Assembly (NCBI GenBank): GCA_023525975.1
Contig: CM042035.1
Span: forward strand, 26,152,001-26,216,000
Length of the DNA: 64,000 bases
Direction: 5' to 3'
From: Smallanthus sonchifolius
Taxonomy: Eukaryota; Streptophyta; Magnoliopsida; Asterales; Asteraceae
A program made the position numbers and the translations under genes. The notes beneath the pieces were generated by a model. It was not told the DNA's origin and did not search any database. It saw only the letters and a program-made list of their open reading frames with translations. Shown one piece after another: positions 9,592-21,181 of the stretch. Position 1 is the stretch's first letter. The number at the start of each line of letters is the position of its first letter.

Positions 9592-9977
9592 TTTTTTAAT
9601 TTATTTTTTTTACTCTAAACAACGTCATCCGTTGATTATTATGCAAGCGGACGTGGGTGTAACGAGTTTTTGTCAAAAAACGGTCAACGTACGTAAAGAC
9701 TCGGGCGCGCGGGTCCGTGTCGGGGAACGCCCGATCGCGGGAGACACACGTTTAGACGTCGAGTGGAACACGTGTGTCTTCTTATACTAGTCAATTATTC
9801 TTACGCCTCGGGTGAGCGTGGGAATATGTTTTGTACAAGGAAGTATAAGAACTAAACGCTCGCCGGCGGGTGACGCACGTGTTGACGTAAGGCGGAACGC
9901 GCACGCAAGAGGAGAATGCAAGTAAAAATGAGTCATGTGTGGAAGGGGATAAAGTAATAGAATGAAAGAATTATTTC

Positions 9978-10097
9978 GGTTGCGATCATACCAGCACTAA
10001 AGCACCGGATCCCATCAGAACTCCGCAGTTAAGCGTGCTTGGGCGAGAGTAGTACTAGGATGGGTGACCCCCTGGGAAGTCCTCTTGTTGCAACCCC
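9978..10097 (+). rRNA. 5S: 5S rRNA gene, copy 20
   Basis: G108T only. Counterpart of copy 15. Long unit, 506 bp. Confidence 0.97.
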
Positions 10098-10483
10098 TTT
10101 TTTAATTTATTTTTTTTACTCTAAACAACGTCATCCGTTGATTATTATGCAAGCGGACGTGGGTGTAACGAGTTTTTGTCAAAAAACGGTCAACGTACGT
10201 AAAGACTCGGGCGCGCGGGTCCGTGTCGGGGAACGCCCGATCGCGGGAGACACACGTTTAGACGTCGAGTGGAACACGTGTGTCTTCTTATACTAGTCAA
10301 TTATTCTTACGCCTCGGGTGAGCGTGGGAATATGTTTTGTACAAGGAAGTATAAGAACTAAACGCTCGCCGGCGGGTGACGCACGTGTTGACGTAAAGCG
10401 GAACGCGCGCGCAAGAGGAGAATGCAAGTAAAAATGAGTCATGTGTGGAAGGGGATAAAGTAATAGAATGAAAGAATTATTTC

Positions 10484-10603
10484 GGTTGCGATCATACCAG
10501 CACTAAAGCATCGGATCCCATCAGAACTCCGCAGTTAAGCGTGCTTGGGTGAGAGTAGTACTAGGATGGGTGACCCCCTGGGAAGTCCTCGTGTTGCAAC
10601 CCC
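10484..10603 (+). rRNA. 5S: 5S rRNA gene, copy 21
   Basis: C28T, C67T. Short unit, 501 bp, with the CATATTATAC spacer mark. Confidence 0.97.
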
Positions 10604-10984
10604 TTTTTTAATTTATTTTTTTTTTACTCTAAACAACGTCATCCGTTGATTATTATGCAAGTGGGCGTAACGAGTTTTTGTCAAAAAACGGTCAACGTAC
10701 GTAAAGACTCGGGCGAGCGGGTCCGTGTCGGGAACACCCGATCGCGGGAGACACACGTTTAGACGTCGAGTGGAACACGTGTGTCATATTATACTAGTCA
10801 ATTATTCTTACGCCTCGGGTGAGCGTGGGAATATGTTTTGTACAAGGAAGTATAAGAACTAAACGCTCGCCGGCGGGTGACGCACGTGTTGACGTAAGGC
10901 GGAACGCGCGCGCAAGAGGAGAATGCAAGTAAAAATGAGTCATGTGTGGAAGGGGATAAAGTAATAGAATGAAAGAATTATTTC

Positions 10985-11104
10985 GGTTGCGATCATACCA
11001 GCACTAAAGCATCGGATCCCATCAGAACTCCGCAGTTAAGCGTGCTTGGGTGAGAGTAGTACTAGGATGGGTGACCCCGTGAGAAGTCCTCGTGTTGCAA
11101 CCCC
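10985..11104 (+). rRNA. 5S: 5S rRNA gene, copy 22
   Basis: C28T, C67T, C95G, G98A. 505-bp unit sharing the altered T-tract of copy 17. First gene of a four-gene module (copies 22-25, about 2,016 bp) that recurs from 13001. Confidence 0.97.
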
Positions 11105-11489
11105 TTTTTTAATTTATTTTTTTTCTCTAAACAACGTCATCCGTTGATTATTATGCAAGCGGACGTGGGTGTAACGAGTTTTTGTCAAAAAACGGTCAAC
11201 GTACGTAAAGACTCGGGCGCGCGGGTCCGTGTCGGGGAACGCCCGATCGCGGGAGACACACGTTTAGACGTCGAGTGGAACACGTGTGTCTTCATATACT
11301 AGTCAATTATTCTTACGCCCCGGGTGAGCGTGGGAATATGTTTTGTACAAGGAAGTATAAGAACTAAACGCTCGCCGGCGGGTGACGCACGTGTTGACGT
11401 AAGGCGGAACGCGCGCGCAAGAGGAGAATGCAAGTAAAAATGAGTCATGTGTGGAAGGGGATAAAGTAATAGAATGAAAGAATTATTTC

Positions 11490-11609
11490 GGTTGCGATCA
11501 TACCAGCACAAAAGCACCGGATCCCATCAGAACTCCGCAGTTAAGCGTGCTTGGGTGAGAGTAGTACTAGGATGGGTGACCCCCTGAGAAGTCCTCGTGT
11601 TGCAACCCC
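11490..11609 (+). rRNA. 5S: 5S rRNA gene, copy 23
   Basis: T21A, C67T, G98A. Long unit, 506 bp, with CGCACGC in the spacer. Confidence 0.97.
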
Positions 11610-11995
11610 TTTTTTAATTTATTTTTTTTACTCTAAACAACGTCATCCGTTGATTATTATGCAAGCGGACGTGGGTGTAACGAGTTTTTGTCAAAAAACG
11701 GTCAACGTACGTAAAGACTCGGGCGCGCGGGTCCGTGTCGGGGAACGCCCGATCGCGGGAGACACACGTTTAGACGTCGAGTGGAACACGTGTGTCTTCT
11801 TATACTAGTCAATTATTCTTACGCCTCGGGTGAGCGTGGGAATATGTTTTGTACAAGGAAGTATAAGAACTAAACGCTCGCCGGCGGGTGACGCACGTGT
11901 TGACGTAAGGCGGAACGCGCACGCAAGAGGAGAATGCAAGTAAAAATGAGTCATGTGTGGAAGGGGATAAAGTAATAGAATGAAAGAATTATTTC

Positions 11996-12115
11996 GTTTG
12001 CGATCATACCAGCACTAAAGCACCGGATCCCATCAGAACTCCGCAGTTAAGCGTGCTTGGGCGAGAGTAGTACTAGGATGGGTGACCCCCTGGGAAGTCC
12101 TCTTGTTGCAACCCC
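11996..12115 (+). rRNA. 5S: 5S rRNA gene, copy 24
   Basis: G2T (breaks the second pair of helix I; the only copy with it) and G108T. Likely to give an unstable 5S end if transcribed. Long unit, 506 bp; its spacer has TTTTGAACAAGG. Confidence 0.96.
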
Positions 12116-12501
12116 TTTTTTAATTTATTTTTTTTACTCTAAACAACGTCATCCGTTGATTATTATGCAAGCGGACGTGGGTGTAACGAGTTTTTGTCAA
12201 AAAACGGTCAACGTACGTAAAGACTCGGGCGCGCGGGTCCGTGTCGGGGAACGCCCGATCGCGGGAGACACACGTTTAGACGTCGAGTGGAACACGTGTG
12301 TCTTCTTATACTAGTCAATTATTCTTACGCCTCGGGTGAGCGTGGGAATATGTTTTGAACAAGGAAGTATAAGAACTAAACGCTCGCCGGCGGGTGACGC
12401 ACGTGTTGACGTAAGGTGGAACGCGCGCGCAAGAGGAGAATGCAAGTAAAAATGAGTCATGTCTGGAAGGGGATAAAGTAATAGAATGAAAGAGTTATTT
12501 C

Positions 12502-12620
12502 GGTTGCGATCATACCAGCACTAAAGCACCGGATCCCATCAGAACTTCGCAGTTAAGCGTGCTTGAGCGAGAGTAGTACTAGGATGGGTGACCCCCTGGG
12601 AAGTCCTCGTGTTGCAACCC
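12502..12620 (+). rRNA. 5S: 5S rRNA gene, copy 25
   Basis: 119 nt: C46T, G65A and one C fewer in the terminal C run. Helix I is still complete, so the missing C is probably harmless. Short unit, 499 bp. Confidence 0.96.
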
Positions 12621-13000
12621 TTTTTTAATTTATTTTTTTTTACTCTAAACAACGTCATCCGTTGATTATTATGCAAGTGGGCGTAACGAGTTTTTGTCAA
12701 AAAACGGTCAACGTACGTAAAGACTCGGGCGAGCGGGTCCGTGTCGGGAACACCCGATCGCGGGAGACACACGTTTAGACGTCGAGTGGAACACGTGTGT
12801 CATCTTATACTAGTCAATTATTCTTACGCCTCGGGTGAGCGTGGGAATATGTTTTGTACAAGGAAGTATAAGAACTAAACTCTCGCTGGCGGGTGACGCA
12901 CGTGTTGACGTAAGGCGGAACGCGCGCGCAAGAGGAGAATGCAAGTAAAAATGAGTCATGTGTGGAAGGGGATAAAGTAATAGAATGAAAGAATTATTTC

Positions 13001-13120
13001 GGTTGCGATCATACCAGCACTAAAGCATCGGATCCCATCAGAACTCCGCAGTTAAGCGTGCTTGGGTGAGAGTAGTACTAGGATGGGTGACCCCGTGAGA
13101 AGTCCTCGTGTTGCAACCCC
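13001..13120 (+). rRNA. 5S: 5S rRNA gene, copy 26
   Basis: C28T, C67T, C95G, G98A. First gene of the first 6,045-bp block; counterpart at 19045. Long unit, 506 bp. Confidence 0.97.
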
Positions 13121-13506
13121 TTTTTTAATTTATTTTTTTTACTCTAAACAACGTCATCCGTTGATTATTATGCAAGCGGACGTGGGTGTAACGAGTTTTT
13201 GTCAAAAAACGGTCAACGTACGTAAAGACTCGGGCGCGCGGGTCCGTGTCGGGGAACGCCCGATCGCGGGAGACACACGTTTAGACGTCGAGTGGAACAC
13301 GTGTGTCTTCATATACTAGTCAATTATTCTTACGCCCCGGGTGAGCGTGGGAATATGTTTTGTACAAGGAAGTATAAGAACTAAACGCTCGCCGGCGGGT
13401 GACGCACGTGTTGACGTAAGGCGGAACGCGCGCGCAAGAGGAGAATGCAAGTAAAAATGAGTCATGTGTGGAAGGGGATAAAGTAATAGAATGAAAGAAT
13501 TATTTC

Positions 13507-13626
13507 GGTTGCGATCATACCAGCACAAAAGCACCGGATCCCATCAGAACTCCGCAGTTAAGCGTGCTTGGGTGAGAGTAGTACTAGGATGGGTGACCCC
13601 CTGAGAAGTCCTCGTGTTGCAACCCC
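13507..13626 (+). rRNA. 5S: 5S rRNA gene, copy 27
   Basis: T21A, C67T, G98A. Long unit, 506 bp. Confidence 0.97.
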
Positions 13627-14012
13627 TTTTTTAATTTATTTTTTTTACTCTAAACAACGTCATCCGTTGATTATTATGCAAGCGGACGTGGGTGTAACGA
13701 GTTTTTGTCAAAAAACGGTCAACGTACGTAAAGACTCGGGCGCGCGGGTCCGTGTCGGGGAACGCCCGATCGCGGGAGACACACGTTTAGACGTCGAGTG
13801 GAACACGTGTGTCTTCTTATACTAGTCAATTATTCTTACGCCTCGGGTGAGCGTGGGAATATGTTTTGTACAAGGAAGTATAAGAACTAAACGCTCGCCG
13901 GCGGGTGACGCACGTGTTGACGTAAGGCGGAACGCGCGCGCAAGAGGAGAATGCAAGTAAAAATGAGTCATGTGTGGAAGGGGATAAAGTAATAGAATGA
14001 AAGAATTATTTC

Positions 14013-14132
14013 GGTTGCGATCATACCAGCACTAAAGCACCGGATCCCATCAGAACTCCGCAGTTAAGCGTGCTTGGGCGAGAGTAGTACTAGGATGGGT
14101 GACCCCCTAATAAGTCCTCTTGTTGCAACCCC
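14013..14132 (+). rRNA. 5S: 5S rRNA gene, copy 28
   Basis: G97A, G98A, G99T and G108T: three adjacent changes at the 3' edge of the C box and the base of helix IV. Its counterpart at 20057 shares only G97A of the triplet. Probably a damaged copy. Long unit, 506 bp. Confidence 0.96.
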
Positions 14133-14518
14133 TTTTTTAATTTATTTTTTTTACTCTAAACAACGTCATCCGTTGATTATTATGCAAGCGGACGTGGGTG
14201 TAACGAGTTTTTGTCAAAAAACGGTCAACGTACGTAAAGACTCGGGCGCGCGGGTCCGTGTCGGGGAACGCCCGATCGCGGGAGACACACGTTTAGACGT
14301 CGAGTGGAACACGTGTGTCTTCTTATACTAGTCAATTATTCTTACGCCTCGGGTGAGCGTGGGAATATGTTTTGAACAAGGAAGTATAAGAACTAAACGC
14401 TCGCCGGCGGGTGACGCACGTGTTGACGTAAGGTGGAACGCGCGCGCAAGAGGAGAATGCAAGTAAAAATGAGTCATGTCTGGAAGGGGATAAAGTAATA
14501 GAATGAAAGAGTTATTTC

Positions 14519-14637
14519 GGTTGCGATCATACCAGCACTAAAGCACCGGATCCCATCAGAACTTCGCAGTTAAGCGTGCTTGAGCGAGAGTAGTACTAGG
14601 ATGGGTGACCCCCTGGGAAGTCCTCGTGTTGCAACCC
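14519..14637 (+). rRNA. 5S: 5S rRNA gene, copy 29
   Basis: 119 nt: C46T, G65A, one C fewer at the end. An A interrupts the second T-tract. Short unit, 499 bp. Confidence 0.96.
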
Positions 14638-15017
14638 TTTTTTAATTTATTTATTTTTACTCTAAACAACGTCATCCGTTGATTATTATGCAAGTGGGCG
14701 TAACGAGTTTTTGTCAAAAAACGGTCAACGTACGTAAAGACTCGGGCGAGCGGGTCCGTGTCGGGAACACCCGATCGCGGGAGACACACGTTTAGACGTC
14801 GAGTGGAACACGTGTGTCATCTTATACTAGTCAATTATTCTTACGCCTCGGGTGAGCGTGGGAATATGTTTTGTACAAGGAAGTATAAGAACTAAACTCT
14901 CGCCGGCGGGTGACGCACGTGTTGACGTAAGGCGGAACGCGCGCGCAAGAGGAGAATGCAAGTAAAAATGAGTCATGTGTGGAAGGGGATAAAGTAATAG
15001 AATGAAAGAATTATTTC

Positions 15018-15137
15018 GGTTGCGATCATACCAGCACTAAAGCATCGGATCCCATCAGAACTCCGCAGTTAAGCGTGCTTGGGTGAGAGTAGTACTAGGA
15101 TGGGTGACCCCGTGAGAAGTCCTCGTGTTGCAACCCC
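15018..15137 (+). rRNA. 5S: 5S rRNA gene, copy 30
   Basis: C28T, C67T, C95G, G98A. Long unit, 506 bp. Confidence 0.97.
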
Positions 15138-15523
15138 TTTTTTAATTTATTTTTTTTACTCTAAACAACGTCATCCGTTGATTATTATGCAAGCGGACGT
15201 GGGTGTAACGAGTTTTTGTCAAAAAACGGTCAACGTACGTAAAGACTCGGGCGCGCGGGTCCGTGTCGGGGAACGCCCGATCGCGGGAGACACACGTTTA
15301 GACGTCGAGTGGAACACGTGTGTCTTCATATACTAGTCAATTATTCTTACGCCCCGGGTGAGCGTGGGAATATGTTTTGTACAAGGAAGTATAAGAACTA
15401 AACGCTCGCCGGCGGGTGACGCACGTGTTGACGTAAGGCGGAACGCGCGCGCAAGAGGAGAATGCAAGTAAAAATGAGTCATGTGTGGAAGGGGATAAAG
15501 TAATAGAATGAAAGAATTATTTC

Positions 15524-15643
15524 GGTTGCGATCATACCAGCACAAAAGCACCGGATCCCATCAGAACTCCGCAGTTAAGCGTGCTTGGGTGAGAGTAGTA
15601 CTAGGATGGGTGACCCCCTGAGAAGTCCTCGTGTTGCAACCCC
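15524..15643 (+). rRNA. 5S: 5S rRNA gene, copy 31
   Basis: T21A, C67T, G98A. Its long spacer (505-bp unit) has a private change to ACTGGGCCCGCGGG near 15752. Confidence 0.97.
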
Positions 15644-16028
15644 TTTTTTAATTTATTTTTTTTACTCTAAACAACGTCATCCGTTGATTATTATGCAAGC
15701 GGACGTGGGTGTAACGAGTTTTTGTCAAAAAACGGTCAACGTACGTAAAGACTGGGCCCGCGGGTCCGTGTCGGGGAACGCCCGATCGCGGGAGACACAC
15801 GTTTAGACGTCGAGTGGAACACGTGTGTCTTCTTATACTAGTCAATTATTCTTACGCCTCGGGTGAGCGTGGGAATATGTTTTGTACAAGGAAGTATAAG
15901 AACTAAACGCTCGCCGGCGGGTGACGCACGTGTTGACGTAAGGCGGAACGCGCGCGCAAGAGGAGAATGCAAGTAAAAATGAGTCATGTGTGGAAGGGGA
16001 TAAAGTAATAGAATGAAAGAATTATTTC

Positions 16029-16148
16029 GGTTGCGATCATACCAGCACTAAAGCACCGGATCCCATCAGAACTCCGCAGTTAAGCGTGCTTGGGCGAGAG
16101 TAGTACTAGGATGGGTGACCCCCTGGGAAGTCCTCTTGTTGCAACCCC
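16029..16148 (+). rRNA. 5S: 5S rRNA gene, copy 32
   Basis: G108T only. Long unit, 506 bp, with TTTTGAACAAGG in the spacer. Confidence 0.97.
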
Positions 16149-16534
16149 TTTTTTAATTTATTTTTTTTACTCTAAACAACGTCATCCGTTGATTATTATG
16201 CAAGCGGACGTGGGTGTAACGAGTTTTTGTCAAAAAACGGTCAACGTACGTAAAGACTCGGGCGCGCGGGTCCGTGTCGGGGAACGCCCGATCGCGGGAG
16301 ACACACGTTTAGACGTCGAGTGGAACACGTGTGTCTTCTTATACTAGTCAATTATTCTTACGCCTCGGGTGAGCGTGGGAATATGTTTTGAACAAGGAAG
16401 TATAAGAACTAAACGCTCGCCGGCGGGTGACGCACGTGTTGACGTAAGGTGGAACGCGCGCGCAAGAGGAGAATGCAAGTAAAAATGAGTCATGTCTGGA
16501 AGGGGATAAAGTAATAGAATGAAAGAGTTATTTC

Positions 16535-16654
16535 GGTTGCGATCATACCAGCACTAAAGCACCGGATCTCATCAGAACTTCGCAGTTAAGCGTGCTTGAG
16601 CGAGAGTAGTACTAGGATGGGTGACCCCCTGGGAAGTCCTCGTGTTGCAACCCC
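16535..16654 (+). rRNA. 5S: 5S rRNA gene, copy 33
   Basis: C35T (removes GGATCC), C46T, G65A. The counterpart at 22580 lacks C35T. Short unit, 500 bp. Confidence 0.97.
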
Positions 16655-17034
16655 TTTTTTAATTTATTTTTTTTTACTTTAAACAACGTCATCCGTTGAT
16701 TATTATGCAAGTGGGCGTAACGAGTTTTTGTCAAAAAACGGTCAACGTACGTAAAGACTCGGGCGAGCGGGTCCGTGTCGGGAACACCCGATCGCGGGAG
16801 ACACACGTTTAGACGTCGAGTGGAACACGTGTGTCATCTTATACTAGTCAATTATTCTTACGCCTCGGGTGAGCGTGGGAATATGTTTTGTACAAGGAAG
16901 TATAAGAACTAAACGCTCGCCGGCGGGTGACGCACGTGTTGACGTAAGGCGGAACGCGCGCGCAAGAGGAGAATGCAAGTAAAAATGAGTCATGTGTGGA
17001 AGGGGATAAAGTAATAGAATGAAAGAATTATTTC

Positions 17035-17154
17035 GGTTGCGATCATACCAGCACTAAAGCACCGGATCCCATCAGAACTCCGCAGTTAAGCGTGCTTGGG
17101 TGAGAGTAGTACTAGGATGGGTGACCCCCTGAGAAGTCCTCGTGTTGCAACCCC
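17035..17154 (+). rRNA. 5S: 5S rRNA gene, copy 34
   Basis: C67T, G98A, without T21A or C28T. The 504-bp unit has a CG run two bases shorter followed by AAGAGAAG. Confidence 0.97.
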
Positions 17155-17538
17155 TTTTTTAATTTATTTTTTTTACTCTAAACAACGTCATCCGTTGATT
17201 ATTATGCAAGCGGACGTGGGTGTAACGAGTTTTTGTCAAAAAACGGTCAACGTACGTAAAGACTCGGGCGCGCGGGTCCGTGTCGGGGAACGCCCGATCG
17301 CGGGAGACACACGTTTAGACGTCGAGTGGAACACGTGTGTCTTCATATACTAGTCAATTATTCTTACGCCCCGGGTGAGCGTGGAAATATGTTTTGTACA
17401 AGGAAGTATAAGAACTAAACGCTCGCCGGCGGGTGACGCACGTGTTGACGTAAGGCGGAACGCGCGCAAGAGAAGAATGCAAGTAAAAATGAGTCATGTG
17501 TGGAAGGGGATAAAGTAATAGAATGAAAGAGTTATTTC

Positions 17539-17658
17539 GGTTGCGATCATACCAGCACTAAAGCACCGGATCCCATCAGAACTTCGCAGTTAAGCGTGCT
17601 TGAGCGAGAGTAGTACTAGGATGGGTGACCCCCTGGGAAGTCCTCGTGTTGCAACTCC
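17539..17658 (+). rRNA. 5S: 5S rRNA gene, copy 35
   Basis: C46T, G65A, C118T (helix I end G1-C118 becomes G-U). The spacer is mosaic: short-type first half (GCAAGTAGGCG), long-type CTTCATATAC and CCCCGGG second half. 500-bp unit. Confidence 0.97.
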
Positions 17659-18038
17659 TTTTTTAATTTATTTTTTTTTACTCTAAACAACGTCATCCGT
17701 TGATTATTATGCAAGTAGGCGTAACGAGTTTTTGTCAAAAAACGGTCAACGTACGTAAAGACTCGGGCGCGCGGGTCCGTGTCGGGAACACCCGATCGCG
17801 GGAGACACACGTTTAGACGTCGAGTGGAACACGTGTGTCTTCATATACTAGTCAATTATTCTTACGCCCCGGGTGAGCGTGGGAATATGTTTTGTACAAG
17901 GAAGTATAAGAACTAAACGCTCGCCGGCGGATGACGCACGTGTTGACGTAAGGCGGAACGCGCGCGCAAGAGGAGAATGCAAGTAAAAATGAGTCATGTG
18001 TGGAAGGGGATAAAGTAATAGAATGAAAGAATTATTTC

Positions 18039-18158
18039 GGTTGCGATCATACCAGCACAAAAGCACCGGATCCCATCAGAACTCCGCAGTTAAGCGTGCT
18101 TTGGTGAGAGTAGTACTAGGATGGGTGACCCCCTGAGAAGTCCTCGTGTTGCAACCCC
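18039..18158 (+). rRNA. 5S: 5S rRNA gene, copy 36
   Basis: T21A, G64T (breaks C15-G64 in helix II, inside the A box), C67T, G98A. Long unit, 506 bp. Confidence 0.97.
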
Positions 18159-18544
18159 TTTTTTAATTTATTTTTTTTACTCTAAACAACGTCATCCGTT
18201 GATTATTATGCAAGCGGACGTGGGTGTAACGAGTTTTTGTCAAAAAACGGTCAACGTACGTAAAGACTCGGGCGCGCGGGTCCGTGTCGGGGAACGCCCG
18301 ATCGCGGGAGACACACGTTTAGACGTCGAGTGGAACACGTGTGTCTTCATATACTAGTCAATTATTCTTACGCCTCGGGTGAGCGTGGGAATATGTTTTG
18401 TACAAGGAAGTATAAGAACTAAACGCTCGCCGGCGGGTGACGCACGTGTTGACGTAAGGCGGAACGCGCGCGCAAGAGGAGAATGCAAGTAAAAATGAGT
18501 CATGTGTGGAAGGGGATAAAGTAATAGAATGAAAGAATTATTTC

Positions 18545-18664
18545 GGTTGCGATCATACCAGCACTAAAGCACCGGATCCCATCAGAACTCCGCAGTTAAG
18601 CGTGCTTGGGCGAGAGTAGTACTAGGATGGGTGACCCCCTGGGAAGTCCTCGTGTTGCAACTCC
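18545..18664 (+). rRNA. 5S: 5S rRNA gene, copy 37
   Basis: C118T only, close to reference and so a good candidate for a working copy. 500-bp unit; short spacer with CTTCTTATAC and a TATTTCGCC change. Confidence 0.97.
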
Positions 18665-19005
18665 TTTTTTAATTTATTTTTTTTTACTCTAAACAACGTC
18701 ATCCGTTGATTATTATGCAAGTGGGCGTAACGAGTTTTTGTCAAAAAACGGTCAACGTACGTAAAGACTCGGGCGCGCGGGTCCGTGTCGGGAACACCCG
18801 ATCGCGGGAGACACACGTTTAGACGTCGAGTGGAACACGTGTGTCTTCTTATACTAGTCAATTATTATTTCGCCTCGGGTGAGCGTGGGAATATGTTTTG
18901 AACAAGGAAGTATAAGAACTAAACGCTCGCCGGCGGGTGACGCACGTGTTGACGTAAGGTGGAACGCGCGCGCAAGAGGAGAATGCAAGTAAAAATGAGT
19001 CATGT

Positions 19006-19037
19006 CTGGAAGGGGATAAAGTAATAGAATGAAAGAA
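19006..19037 (+). other. Junction of the 6,045-bp tandem duplication
   Basis: Upstream of copy 38 the spacer carries CATGTCTGG (position 19006), which elsewhere is always followed by G at -8 and a C46T+G65A gene, as before 25090. Here it is joined to A at -8 (19037) and a C28T gene, as before 13001. The exchange therefore lies in these 32 bases. Confidence 0.8.
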
Positions 19038-19044
19038 TTATTTC

Positions 19045-19164
19045 GGTTGCGATCATACCAGCACTAAAGCATCGGATCCCATCAGAACTCCGCAGTTAAG
19101 CGTGCTTGGGTGAGAGTAGTACTAGGATGGGTGACCCCGTGAGAAGTCCTCGTGTTGCAACCCC
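19045..19164 (+). rRNA. 5S: 5S rRNA gene, copy 38
   Basis: C28T, C67T, C95G, G98A. Its promoter is recombinant (see 19006-19037). Long unit, 506 bp. Confidence 0.97.
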
Positions 19165-19550
19165 TTTTTTAATTTATTTTTTTTACTCTAAACAACGTCA
19201 TCCGTTGATTATTATGCAAGCGGACGTGGGTGTAACGAGTTTTTGTCAAAAAACGGTCAACGTACGTAAAGACTCGGGCGCGCGGGTCCGTGTCGGGGAA
19301 CGCCCGATCGCGGGAGACACACGTTTAGACGTCGAGTGGAACACGTGTGTCTTCATATACTAGTCAATTATTCTTACGCCCCGGGTGAGCGTGGGAATAT
19401 GTTTTGTACAAGGAAGTATAAGAACTAAACGCTCGCCGGCGGGTGACGCACGTGTTGACGTAAGGCGGAACGCGCGCGCAAGAGGAGAATGCAAGTAAAA
19501 ATGAGTCATGTGTGGAAGGGGATAAAGTAATAGAATGAAAGAATTATTTC

Positions 19551-19670
19551 GGTTGCGATCATACCAGCACAAAAGCACCGGATCCCATCAGAACTCCGCA
19601 GTTAAGCGTGCTTGGGTGAGAGTAGTACTAGGATGGGTGACCCCCTGAGAAGTCCTCGTGTTGCAACCCC
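19551..19670 (+). rRNA. 5S: 5S rRNA gene, copy 39
   Basis: T21A, C67T, G98A. Long unit, 506 bp. Confidence 0.97.
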
Positions 19671-20056
19671 TTTTTTAATTTATTTTTTTTACTCTAAACA
19701 ACGTCATCCGTTGATTATTATGCAAGCGGACGTGGGTGTAACGAGTTTTTGTCAAAAAACGGTCAACGTACGTAAAGACTCGGGCGCGCGGGTCCGTGTC
19801 GGGGAACGCCCGATCGCGGGAGACACACGTTTAGACGTCGAGTGGAACACGTGTGTCTTCTTATACTAGTCAATTATTCTTACGCCTCGGGTGAGCGTGG
19901 GAATATGTTTTGTACAAGGAAGTATAAGAACTAAACGCTCGCCGGCGGGTGACGCACGTGTTGACGTAAGGCGGAACGCGCGCGCAAGAGGAGAATGCAA
20001 GTAAAAATGAGTCATGTGTGGAAGGGGATAAAGTAATAGAATGAAAGAATTATTTC

Positions 20057-20176
20057 GGTTGCGATCATACCAGCACTAAAGCACCGGATCCCATCAGAAC
20101 TCCGCAATTAAGCGTGCTTGGGCGAGAGTAGTACTAGGATGGGTGACCCCCTAGGAAGTCCTCTTGTTGCAACCCC
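20057..20176 (+). rRNA. 5S: 5S rRNA gene, copy 40
   Basis: G51A (first part of the A box), G97A (C box edge), G108T. G51A is private to this copy. Long unit, 506 bp. Confidence 0.97.
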
Positions 20177-20562
20177 TTTTTTAATTTATTTTTTTTACTC
20201 TAAACAACGTCATCCGTTGATTATTATGCAAGCGGACGTGGGTGTAACGAGTTTTTGTCAAAAAACGGTCAACGTACGTAAAGACTCGGGCGCGCGGGTC
20301 CGTGTCGGGGAACGCCCGATCGCGGGAGACACACGTTTAGACGTCGAGTGGAACACGTGTGTCTTCTTATACTAGTCAATTATTCTTACGCCTCGGGTGA
20401 GCGTGGGAATATGTTTTGAACAAGGAAGTATAAGAACTAAACGCTCGCCGGCGGGTGACGCACGTGTTGACGTAAGGTGGAACGCGCGCGCAAGAGGAGA
20501 ATGCAAGTAAAAATGAGTCATGTCTGGAAGGGGATAAAGTAATAGAATGAAAGAGTTATTTC

Positions 20563-20681
20563 GGTTGCGATCATACCAGCACTAAAGCACCGGATCCCAT
20601 CAGAACTTCGCAGTTAAGCGTGCTTGAGCGAGAGTAGTACTAGGATGGGTGACCCCCTGGGAAGTCCTCGTGTTGCAACCC
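20563..20681 (+). rRNA. 5S: 5S rRNA gene, copy 41
   Basis: 119 nt: C46T, G65A, one C fewer. The second T-tract is interrupted by A, as after 14519. Short unit, 499 bp. Confidence 0.96.
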
Positions 20682-21061
20682 TTTTTTAATTTATTTATTT
20701 TTACTCTAAACAACGTCATCCGTTGATTATTATGCAAGTGGGCGTAACGAGTTTTTGTCAAAAAACGGTCAACGTACGTAAAGACTCGGGCGAGCGGGTC
20801 CGTGTCGGGAACACCCGATCGCGGGAGACACACGTTTAGACGTCGAGTGGAACACGTGTGTCATCTTATACTAGTCAATTATTCTTACGCCTCGGGTGAG
20901 CGTGGGAATATGTTTTGTACAAGGAAGTATAAGAACTAAACTCTCGCCGGCGGGTGACGCACGTGTTGACGTAAGGCGGAACGCGCGCGCAAGAGGAGAA
21001 TGCAAGTAAAAATGAGTCATGTGTGGAAGGGGATAAAGTAATAGAATGAAAGAATTATTTC

Positions 21062-21181
21062 GGTTGCGATCATACCAGCACTAAAGCATCGGATCCCATC
21101 AGAACTCCGCAGTTAAGCGTGCTTGGGTGAGAGTAGTACTAGGATGGGTGACCCCGTGAGAAGTCCTCGTGTTGCAACCCC
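21062..21181 (+). rRNA. 5S: 5S rRNA gene, copy 42
   Basis: C28T, C67T, C95G, G98A. Last copy in the window with C95G. Long unit, 506 bp. Confidence 0.97.

Larger units (their letters stand above)
13001..19044 (+). repeat. Higher-order repeat A, first copy (12 genes, 6,044 bp)
   Basis: Copies 26-37 match copies 38-49 in order, haplotype and spacer marks. Shared marks include G97A at 14013/20057, one C fewer at 14519/20563, G64T at 18039/24084, and TATTTCGCC in the spacers at about 18867/24912. It itself contains two four-gene modules of 2,017 bp (copies 26-29 and 30-33). Confidence 0.9.

Noticed and set aside
12502..12620. Calling the 119-nt copies pseudogenes
   Set aside because: The missing base is in a terminal run of C beyond helix I, and mature 5S ends vary by a base or two, so there is no reason to call them broken on that ground.
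17455..17470. Alternating CG run as a Z-DNA element
   Set aside because: Only 3-4 CG steps, varying by one step between units; too short to claim structure from sequence alone.
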